Shown here: positions 8,033-13,240 of the stretch, one piece after another
Position numbering within the stretch: position 1 is the stretch's first letter
Layout: every line of letters begins with the position of its first letter
Source: DATGHS01 sp035307785
GTDB taxonomy: Bacteria; Planctomycetota; Planctomycetia; Gemmatales; Gemmataceae
Direction of reading: 5' to 3'
Assembly: GCA_035307785.1 (NCBI GenBank)
Contig: DATGHS010000411.1
Span: 1-13,240, forward strand
Length of the DNA: 13,240 nt
Translations under genes and position numbers: made by a program
Notes under the pieces: model-generated
Databases searched by the model: none
What the model was told of the DNA's origin: nothing
The model's input: only the letters and a program-made list of their open reading frames with translations

Positions 8033-8162
8033 TCGAAATCCGAATTTCGAAACAGAATCGAATATCGAATTGCAGAATTCGAAATAAGGGAGTCTGATTA
8101 TTTCTTGAGTTTTGGGAATTTGGAGTTTGGATTTGTTTCGGATTTCGTGATTCAGATTTCGA
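8033..8162. repeat. AT-rich MITE-like dispersed repeat
   Basis: This 130-bp block is markedly AT-richer than the flanking genes. It is bounded by 20-base imperfect inverted arms (8033-8052 and 8143-8162, 17 of 20 positions matching), and the body is made of GAAAT/GAATTC/TTTGG-type words. Read on the minus strand it gives the Asn/Pro/Lys/Gln-rich nonsense peptide (NPKQIQ and similar) that I associate with repeated intergenic sequences in planctomycete and related genomes. It encodes no protein of its own. It begins six bases after the M56 stop codon. Confidence 0.6.
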
Positions 8163-8176
8163 ACTACATTCATGTG

Positions 8177-8207
8177 AGCCCACCCATTGCAACGGGTGGG
8201 CTTTTTT
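8177..8207 (+). terminator. Intrinsic terminator between the M56 gene and moxR
   Basis: An 8-bp perfect stem (GCCCACCC, 8178-8185, with GGGTGGGC, 8194-8201) has an 8-base loop, an extra A-T closing pair and six T residues. It ends the BlaI-M56 unit, so moxR needs a separate promoter. I see no convincing one in the short space to the start codon. Confidence 0.85.
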
Positions 8208-8246
8208 GTATGCCAACTTCGACCGACACATTTCGGCCATTTTTTT

Positions 8247-8251
8247 GGGGA
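8247..8251 (+). promoter_or_regulatory. Ribosome binding site supporting the TTG start of moxR
   Basis: GGGGA lies seven bases before the TTG at 8259. No in-frame ATG exists before residue 19, which would cut into the conserved N-terminal helix. The frame's upstream extension to 8187 runs into the terminator hairpin. Confidence 0.6.
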
Positions 8252-8258
8252 CAGCAAC

Positions 8259-9245
8259 TTGAGCAGTGAACCCGTCAACGTTCAGGCCGTCGCAGCGAAA
8301 ATCATCGGTAATATGGAGAAGGTTATCATCGGCAAGCGGCCGCAGATCATTCTTGCGCTGACGGCCTATCTTTGCGAAGGGCATATCCTGCTGGAAGATG
8401 TGCCCGGTGTCGCCAAGACGATGCTGGCCCGGGCGCTGGCCAAGAGCGTGGGCTGCACGTTCAAGCGCTTGCAATGCACTCCCGATCTGCTGCCGACCGA
8501 TGTGACCGGCGTTTCTATTTTCAATCAGAAGACCGGCGAATTCGAGTTTCGGCCGGGGCCGATCTTCGCACAGACGGTGTTGGCTGACGAAATTAACCGG
8601 GCCACGCCGCGAACGCAATCGGCCTTGCTCGAAGCGATGGCCGAGCGCCGCGTCTCGGCTGATGGTCAGACGTATTCATTGAAACCGCCGTTTCTTGTCA
8701 TCGCCACGCAGAATCCCGTAGACCACGAAGGGACCTTTCCGCTGCCCGAAGCGCAGCTGGATCGCTTCCTCGTCCGCCTCAGCCTGGGTTACCCATCGAT
8801 CGACGAAGAATCGAAGATGCTATTGCGAATGCAGAAGGGCCACCCGATCGACGAAATTGGCACGGTCGCTTCGGCGCAAGAGGTCGTGAACTGCCAAGAA
8901 GCCATCCGCAGTATTCACCTGGACGATAAAATTCGCAAGTACATTCTCGAGATCGTTCACGGGACTCGCATGCACGACGATATCGCGCTCGGTGGCAGTC
9001 CCCGCGCCTCGATCGCGCTTTTCCGCACGGCTCAGGCCTTCGCCGCCATCAACGGCCGCGACTTCGTGCTGCCCGATGATGTCAAGCGCATGTGCCAGCC
9101 CGTGCTCGCTCACCGCGTGATTTTGAAACCCGAAAGCCGGCTGCGCAAGCAGACGCCGCAAACGCTGGTCAACGACGTGGTGCAGGAGGTAAAAGTTCCG
9201 ATCCTGGCAAAACAAGAAGCGGCGGCCGAGGATTACTTTTCATGA
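8259..9245 (+). CDS. moxR: MoxR-family AAA+ ATPase
   Basis: This is a 328-residue cytoplasmic AAA+ ATPase of the MoxR type, thought to act as a chaperone that assembles or activates partner complexes, often together with DUF58 and von Willebrand-type proteins. Walker A is EDVPGVAKT (residues 46-54), Walker B is LADEINRA (108-115, with Asp110 and Glu111), sensor 1 is ATQNP (149-153), and the family signature EGTFPLPEAQLDRF lies at 157-170. Length is normal for the family. I chose TTG at 8259, because GGGGA precedes it and the residues from there match the expected N-terminal helix. The gene follows a terminator and is separated by 92 bases, including a hairpin, from the DUF58 gene in the same direction, the usual partner. 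Confidence 0.93.
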   Translation: MSSEPVNVQAVAAKIIGNMEKVIIGKRPQIILALTAYLCEGHILLEDVPGVAKTMLARALAKSVGCTFKRLQCTPDLLPTDVTGVSIFNQKTGEFEFRPGPIFAQTVLADEINRATPRTQSALLEAMAERRVSADGQTYSLKPPFLVIATQNPVDHEGTFPLPEAQLDRFLVRLSLGYPSIDEESKMLLRMQKGHPIDEIGTVASAQEVVNCQEAIRSIHLDDKIRKYILEIVHGTRMHDDIALGGSPRASIALFRTAQAFAAINGRDFVLPDDVKRMCQPVLAHRVILKPESRLRKQTPQTLVNDVVQEVKVPILAKQEAAAEDYFS

Positions 9246-9249
9246 AATC

Positions 9250-9323
9250 TCACCACCAAGGACACAAAGAACACAAAGAATTGTCAGGTTCATTCTCTGT
9301 GATCTCTTTGTCCTTGGTGGTGA
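9250..9323. repeat. Imperfect inverted repeat between moxR and the DUF58 gene
   Basis: Two 31-base arms (9250-9280 and 9293-9323) match at 27 of 31 positions when paired. The outer 15 (TCACCACCAAGGACA) are perfect, with a 12-base loop between the arms. The block starts five bases after the moxR stop. The text resembles the 'CACCAAGGACACAAAGAACACAAAG' class of dispersed intergenic repeats known from several phyla. As RNA it would form a long hairpin. It has no T-run, so it is more likely a mobile repeat or processing site than a terminator. Confidence 0.75.
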
Positions 9324-9337
9324 ATTAAATTCCTTCC

Positions 9338-10690
9338 ATGAAAACCGAAATCAAATGGCTGATCGGCGCCGGGCTCATTCTGCTCGCGGCCCTGATTCTC
9401 GAATCGGGGCTGCTGGCCTATGCTATGTACGTTTTGGTGGGCGTAATGCTGCTGAGCCGGCTGATGGCCCGCGATTGGCTCGGCCGCATCACCGCGACAC
9501 GACAAGTCGATCGAACGGAAGCGGAAGTCGGCGATCGGGTGGAGGTGCGGGTGACCGTGCGCAATAACGGGGCCGCGCCGGTGCCCTGGATGCTTCTGGA
9601 GGACCTCCTCCCCTCCTCTGCTCTGCGCCAGAAACCGCCGCGCTTCACGCTCGATGGCCGGCGCTTTCGCATCAGCACGCTGTTCGGTAAAAGCCAGATG
9701 GTCGTGAAATACACCATCGAGTGCCAGATGCGCGGCTTCTACCAGATCGGCCCGCTGCTGATGGAAAGCGGCGACCTTTTCGGCCTGCATCGCCGGCATC
9801 GCGTCGAGACGGAACCAGTCTTTCTGATCGTTTATCCCAAAGTCATTCCGCTGTCGGGATATGACATTGCTTCGCGCCGGCCGATCGGCGACGTGCGACT
9901 CACCCACCGCCTTTACGAAGACCCAACTCGAATCGGCGGCGTGCGGCCCTACGAGGCAGGCGACCCAATGAATCGTGTGCACTGGCGCGCAACGGCTCGC
10001 ACCGGCTCGCTGCACAGCAAGGTTTACGAGCCTACCACTTTGGCGGGTGCAACGATCTTGCTTGATTTCCACAAGGCGGGTTATCCGAAGCGTGGCGAAC
10101 CGCATCGGTCGGAACTTGCCGTAACTGCAGCTGCATCGCTGGCCAATGCGGTCGGTGTCTTGGGCCAACAGGTAGGCCTCGCCAGCAACGCCCGTGATGC
10201 CGCCGACCGGCTGAAGAAGAAAGTCAAAGGCGCGATGGCGTTCCAGACCCGCACCGCCGCCCGGCACCAGGTCGAAATGCCCGACGATAACGACCGGCTT
10301 AAGCCTTTGCAGGTGCCAACGCGCCGTGATGCCGAGCAATTCCACCACATTCGCGATCTGCTCGCACGAGTGGAGCTAACCGACGGCCTTCCGTTCGCAC
10401 AATTTGTCCTGGAAGTGATGCCGCGCTTGCCGCGCGACGCGACCGTGATCGCCGTCCTGCCGGACGTGACCGTCGAGCATGCAATCACGCTTTCCAATCT
10501 CAAGCGTCAGGGCTTTGCGGTATCGGTCGTGCTGATCATGCTCGACGACGAAACCTACGAGCGCGCCTACGGCCGGCTGATGGCCGAGGCGATTCGCGAC
10601 ATTCGCCATCTGCCAAGTGAAGACGCACTGGCAGAGCTATGCCAGTCGTCCATGCACCGGGGTAATCCGTACAGCATGGTAATGGACTGA
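9338..10690 (+). CDS. DUF58 domain membrane protein, MoxR partner
   Basis: This is a 450-residue protein of the DUF58 family, usually encoded beside MoxR ATPases and linked to envelope or secreted-complex assembly; the biochemical role is not established. Residues 7-43 form two closely spaced membrane helices. Residues 60-170 look like a beta-rich domain (EVGDRVEVRVTVRNNG, with a DLFGL turn near 146). The DUF58 signature follows at about 193-235: DPTRIGGVRPYEAGDPMNRVHWRATAR, then SLHSKVYEP. Residues 238-450 resemble a von Willebrand-like fold (ILLDFHKAG near 240, and VIAVLPDV with VVLIMLDD later), but no complete MIDAS motif is visible. The start is ATG at 9338, and I see no clear Shine-Dalgarno sequence before it. 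The transglutaminase or VWA genes that often extend this cluster do not follow. Confidence 0.88.
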   Translation: MKTEIKWLIGAGLILLAALILESGLLAYAMYVLVGVMLLSRLMARDWLGRITATRQVDRTEAEVGDRVEVRVTVRNNGAAPVPWMLLEDLLPSSALRQKPPRFTLDGRRFRISTLFGKSQMVVKYTIECQMRGFYQIGPLLMESGDLFGLHRRHRVETEPVFLIVYPKVIPLSGYDIASRRPIGDVRLTHRLYEDPTRIGGVRPYEAGDPMNRVHWRATARTGSLHSKVYEPTTLAGATILLDFHKAGYPKRGEPHRSELAVTAAASLANAVGVLGQQVGLASNARDAADRLKKKVKGAMAFQTRTAARHQVEMPDDNDRLKPLQVPTRRDAEQFHHIRDLLARVELTDGLPFAQFVLEVMPRLPRDATVIAVLPDVTVEHAITLSNLKRQGFAVSVVLIMLDDETYERAYGRLMAEAIRDIRHLPSEDALAELCQSSMHRGNPYSMVMD

Positions 10691-10768
10691 TGGTTGCCGC
10701 TTGCGGCATTGCCGGAATAATCTCCCAAAATTCCAGAAGCTTTTCCCGTCTGCCATGCCCAGAATAGA

Positions 10769-10793
10769 TGGAAGCGTCGTAGGGCTGCTTCCA
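10769..10793 (+). promoter_or_regulatory. Hairpin abutting the sigma-factor ribosome binding site
   Basis: A perfect 7-bp stem (TGGAAGC, 10769-10775, with GCTTCCA, 10787-10793) has an 11-base loop. It ends directly at the AGGGG (10794-10798) that lies six bases before the sigma-factor ATG. It could be an mRNA structure or a DNA operator affecting expression of the sigma gene. The remainder of 10691-10804 shows no convincing promoter. Confidence 0.4.
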
Positions 10794-10804
10794 AGGGGTT
10801 CTGC

Positions 10805-12622
10805 ATGTCGAATCCGTCTCTGCCCGAGTTGATCCGCCGCTTGTGCCTGGCCGTGGAGCCCGGCCACGGTGAAAGCAATGATCGCGATCTGCTGCTCCGC
10901 TTTGTCCAGAAGCGCGATGAGGCTGCGTTTGAGGTGCTGCTCTGGCGGCACGGTACGATGGTTCTCAATCTCTGCCGGCGGATGTTGCGGCACGAGCAGG
11001 ATGCCGAGGATGCATTTCAGGCCACCTTTTTGGCGTTAGCGCGTGAGGCCGGCTCCATTGGAAACAAGGATTCGCTCTGCGGCTGGCTTTATCGTGTGGC
11101 CTTTCGCATTGCCCTGAAGGTCCGCGGCAAAAGTGCGCGCCTGGAAAAGTTTGTTCCGCTTACGGATTCGGCATCGCACAATATGGCGCCCGAAGTGGAA
11201 TGGCGCGAGATTCGTCAAGTGCTCGACGAAGAAGTGAGCCGGTTACCCGTGAAGTATCGCCTGCCGTTTATCCTCTGCTGCCTGGAGGGGCGTTCGAATA
11301 GCGAAGCCGCACAGGAAATTGGTTGCCCGAAGGGCACGGTTGATTCACGTCTGTCATGGGCCCGGCAGCGGTTGCGCGAGCGCCTGGTGCGGCGCGGCGT
11401 GTCGCTGGCTGCCGGTGGAGTTGCAATCGACGCCGTTTGGCAGGCCGAAGCCAGCGCGGCGCTGCCCGAACGTCTAGTGCGCACAACGATTCAAGCATCG
11501 GTGGCCTTCGCCAATGGCTCGGCCGCCTTCGTATCTGGTTCCGTCCTGTCTCTAGCTCGTGGAGTGGCCAAAGCCATGATGTTCGACAAAATCAAACGCG
11601 TGTTCGTAGCCGGATTTGTGTTGCTGGCATTGGGCGGTGTCGGCTGGGGTTGGCATTTGGCCGGCGCTCAAGAATCGAAGGACGGCGCGAAGTCCAAGAA
11701 AGAATCGGCTGGCGCAAAAAGCGCTTTGCCGGGCATTGCCAGCAAACCAGGGCAACCCGATCAACCGCCGAAAACGAAGACGGAGCCAGTGCCTATACAG
11801 GACGATAATATCGAAGTTGATAGGGAGAAGGAAAAAGCCAACCAGTTCCGGGCTTTGATGAAGTCGGGGAACGTTGCCATCATCAACAGCGAATTGCGCA
11901 AGAAACTACAAACGCCAATTGACATCGACAAGGAAATGGACAACGTACCGTTCAAGGATGTGCTCGACTTTTTCAGCGAGCGGTACCAAGTTCCAATTCG
12001 GTTCGATTATCAGGCATTTGCTCGAATCGGCGTCAAGAATCCCGATAAGGTCTCGGATCAACCAGTGCGCGTGGTAAAATCGTCCACGGTGCCCTTCGGG
12101 GTGGTGCTGCGTGACTTGCTGGCCGGGCTGATGCATCCGGAGTTTCCCGGTCTGGATTACGGCCTGCTCGTGAAGCGCGGGCAGTTGGTCATCGTGCCAC
12201 AAGTACAATTCCACAATTCGCCGCGAAGCGATTTGCCACCCGGAGTAGTGGATGATTCTTATAACTTCGATATCAACAATTCCGTGGCTCAGTTTAGCGA
12301 TCCGGTGCAACTTACCGTAGAAGGCAAACCATTGGCGGAGATCCTCAAAGAGCTGGCCGATGATACAGGAGCGAACATCGTCCTCGATTCCCGCGCCAAA
12401 GAAAAAGGCAAGGCGCCGATTTCGCTAACACTTCAAGATGCGCCTCTCGATACGGTAGTCCGCATGCTGGCCGACATGGCAGATCTGAAATCGGTGGCCC
12501 TCGACAACATCTTGTACGTGACCACAGCCGACAACGCCGAGCGAATTCAAAAGGAACAGGAGAATGCCGCGAAGAAACGCAAGCTGACACCCAAGGTGAA
12601 TAATCCGGGCGGTGGAATGTAG
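10805..12622 (+). CDS. ECF sigma factor fused through a membrane helix to tandem STN/secretin-like domains
   Basis: This is a 605-residue fusion. Residues 28-107 are sigma region 2 (FVQKRDEAAFEVLLWRHG, then DAEDAFQATFLALAR). Residues 134-196 are region 4 with a helix-turn-helix ending KGTVDSRLSWARQRLRERL. Both resemble the extended ECF sigma factors of planctomycetes. Residues 266-283 are a single hydrophobic helix preceded by KIKR, predicting the sigma half in the cytoplasm and the rest outside. A Lys/Ala/Pro-rich linker (287-330) leads to two domains of the STN/secretin short N-terminal kind: one near 368-468 (VPFKDVLDFFSERYQVPI), one near 500-576 (GKPLAEILKELADDTGANIV, then DAPLDTVVRMLADMADLKSV). 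AGGGG precedes the ATG by six bases. Ordinary ECF factors are about 190 residues and soluble. No anti-sigma gene is seen alongside. I infer the extracytoplasmic part senses a signal or partner and controls the tethered sigma; release mechanism unknown. Confidence 0.88.
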   Translation: MSNPSLPELIRRLCLAVEPGHGESNDRDLLLRFVQKRDEAAFEVLLWRHGTMVLNLCRRMLRHEQDAEDAFQATFLALAREAGSIGNKDSLCGWLYRVAFRIALKVRGKSARLEKFVPLTDSASHNMAPEVEWREIRQVLDEEVSRLPVKYRLPFILCCLEGRSNSEAAQEIGCPKGTVDSRLSWARQRLRERLVRRGVSLAAGGVAIDAVWQAEASAALPERLVRTTIQASVAFANGSAAFVSGSVLSLARGVAKAMMFDKIKRVFVAGFVLLALGGVGWGWHLAGAQESKDGAKSKKESAGAKSALPGIASKPGQPDQPPKTKTEPVPIQDDNIEVDREKEKANQFRALMKSGNVAIINSELRKKLQTPIDIDKEMDNVPFKDVLDFFSERYQVPIRFDYQAFARIGVKNPDKVSDQPVRVVKSSTVPFGVVLRDLLAGLMHPEFPGLDYGLLVKRGQLVIVPQVQFHNSPRSDLPPGVVDDSYNFDINNSVAQFSDPVQLTVEGKPLAEILKELADDTGANIVLDSRAKEKGKAPISLTLQDAPLDTVVRMLADMADLKSVALDNILYVTTADNAERIQKEQENAAKKRKLTPKVNNPGGGM

Positions 12623-12639
12623 CTAGTGTGTGCCGCAGC

Positions 12640-12705
12640 AAAGCGAGTTTCGAAGCCTCGGGCCGATGTGGGCAACATCTGACTGACGTTTCGGGGCTCG
12701 CTTTT
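12640..12705 (+). terminator. Structured region, possible terminator after the sigma-fusion gene
   Basis: Three nested complementary segments lie 18 bases after the stop: AAAGCGAG (12640-12647) with CTCGCTTT (12697-12704), CCTCG (12656-12660) with CGGGG (12692-12696, one G-U pair), and GATGT (12665-12669) with ACATC (12675-12679). The 3' side runs into only four T residues, so termination would be weak. It may instead be a dispersed repeat or RNA processing element. Confidence 0.4.
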
Positions 12706-12728
12706 CCTTGGGGGGAATTGTCGAAACC

Positions 12729-12755
12729 AATCGCTTGAAAAAGAATAATCGCTTG
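12729..12755 (+). promoter_or_regulatory. Pair of 9-base direct repeats upstream of the secreted paralogue
   Basis: AATCGCTTG occurs at 12729-12737 and again at 12747-12755, an 18-base period (close to two helical turns), about 90 bases before the next start codon. Tandem sites like this could bind a regulator. No good -35/-10 pair is evident around them, so the role is open. Confidence 0.3.
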
Positions 12756-12845
12756 CAATTGCCCTTGGCGGCACTCACAATGGAATGCGTGGCGTGTTTT
12801 GAATGATGAGTCGTTTCCGCCGTGTCTCCGAGGAGCAAACCAGCC

Positions 12846-13240
12846 ATGACCGCCGGTAAAATCAAACGCATCTCGGTTTTATGTATGGCGCTAGTGCTTG
12901 CGACGGCGGTGTCGGCCTGGCGCGCGGTCGGCGCTCCGGACGAGCGCAAGGCCATTCCCAACCCCAAGCCAGCACCGACCGACAAGGATGCGGGTAAGCA
13001 GGAAGTCGCGCCGATCGCACAGCCCGCTAAGAAGCCACATCCCAATATTGCCATTCGCGAATCAATGAGCAAACTGGTTGACATCGAGAAAGCTATTGAA
13101 GCCCCACTCAAGGATGTACTCGAGTTCATTTCCGACCGGTTCAATTTAACTTTGATTATCAATGATGCGGCATTCAAAAACCTGGAGCCACCGGTCGAAA
13201 ACGTAGGCGAAACGCGGGTGCGGCTGCCCAAGATGCCGAA
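12846..13240 (+). CDS. Secreted STN-like protein related to the sigma-fusion sensor domain, 3'-partial
   Basis: The frame is open from ATG 12846 to the window end (131 codons visible), with AGGAG ten bases before the start. Residues 5-30 form a signal peptide (KIKR, a hydrophobic stretch, then AVGA as a likely signal peptidase I site) or possibly a membrane anchor. A Pro/Lys-rich linker (33-66) follows. Residues 79-129 match the first STN-like domain of the preceding sigma fusion: over D79-F110 against its D373-F405, 13 of 32 aligned residues are identical by my count, including PLKDVLEF against PFKDVLDF. Even the lead-in (KIKR, hydrophobic segment, then a GA-rich end) resembles the fusion's membrane helix. 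It therefore looks like the extracytoplasmic half of the sigma protein made separately. It probably acts in the periplasm. Total length and any C-terminal domains are unknown. Confidence 0.8.
   Translation, partial: MTAGKIKRISVLCMALVLATAVSAWRAVGAPDERKAIPNPKPAPTDKDAGKQEVAPIAQPAKKPHPNIAIRESMSKLVDIEKAIEAPLKDVLEFISDRFNLTLIINDAAFKNLEPPVENVGETRVRLPKMP

Noticed and set aside
8187..8258. Upstream extension of moxR from a TTG at 8187
   Set aside because: It begins inside the terminator loop, gives a Cys/Phe/His-rich leader not typical of MoxR, and lacks a ribosome binding site.
6816..8618. Minus-strand open frame of about 600 codons
   Set aside because: It runs across the M56 gene, the AT-rich repeat, a terminator and the start of moxR, and shows no recognisable domain. 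It is a chance frame.
9290..10348. Minus-strand open frame of about 350 codons
   Set aside because: It is antisense to the DUF58 gene and begins in the inverted repeat. The composition is a shadow of the coding strand.
10696..10707. Small palindrome GCCGC-TT-GCGGC after the DUF58 stop
   Set aside because: Only four base pairs can form around a usable loop and no T-run follows, so it is not a credible terminator.
10714..10750. Possible ECF-type promoter (GGAAT ... CGTC) before the sigma gene
   Set aside because: The two elements are about ten bases too far apart for an ECF promoter.
12623..13231. Minus-strand open frame covering the window's right end
   Set aside because: It is antisense to the gene starting at 12846, whose plus-strand product has a signal peptide and a domain shared with the sigma fusion. 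The minus-strand product has neither.

Overview
The window looks like a piece of a planctomycete chromosome (Planctomycetota, probably a Pirellulales- or Gemmatales-type organism). The grounds are a GC-rich composition with all genes on the + strand; an ECF sigma factor with a long C-terminal extension beyond a membrane anchor; a BlaI-type repressor beside an M56 peptidase carrying a PDZ domain; a very long secretin with many N-type repeats; and AT-rich dispersed intergenic repeats of a kind I associate with this phylum. The phylum call is an inference from gene families. No 16S gene or taxonomic marker is present.

Layout. (1) Positions 2-4771 hold the 3' part of a giant secretin gene whose start lies outside the window. 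It overlaps a small lipoprotein gene (4747-5343), and the pair ends at a strong intrinsic terminator (5366-5398). (2) A good promoter with a palindrome on its downstream edge (5410-5454) leads a two-gene unit: a BlaI/MecI-family repressor (5485-5886) overlapping by four bases an M56 metallopeptidase with a PDZ domain (5883-8027). This is followed by an AT-rich MITE-like repeat (8033-8162) and a second terminator (8177-8207). (3) A MoxR AAA+ ATPase (8259-9245) and a DUF58 protein (9338-10690) form a classic pair, separated by a 31-bp-armed imperfect inverted repeat. (4) An ECF sigma factor fused through one transmembrane helix to two STN/secretin-like domains (10805-12622) is followed by the start of a secreted protein (12846 to the window end). 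The visible part of that protein resembles the transmembrane and first extracytoplasmic segment of the sigma fusion.

How the parts may work together. The secretin and lipoprotein plausibly form an outer-membrane channel and its accessory factor. The BlaI/M56 pair is a membrane protease-relieved repressor circuit, with PDZ and C-terminal domains where BlaR1 would have a beta-lactam sensor. MoxR/DUF58 pairs generally act as chaperone-like modules on envelope or secreted complexes. The most novel item is the sigma-TM-STN fusion next to a free-standing protein carrying the same domain. I infer a one-protein membrane-tethered transcription switch whose sensor may interact with the neighbour, or with secretin-like partners.

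There is no gene-free stretch longer than about 230 bases. I saw no tRNA, rRNA, CRISPR array, transposase or origin.
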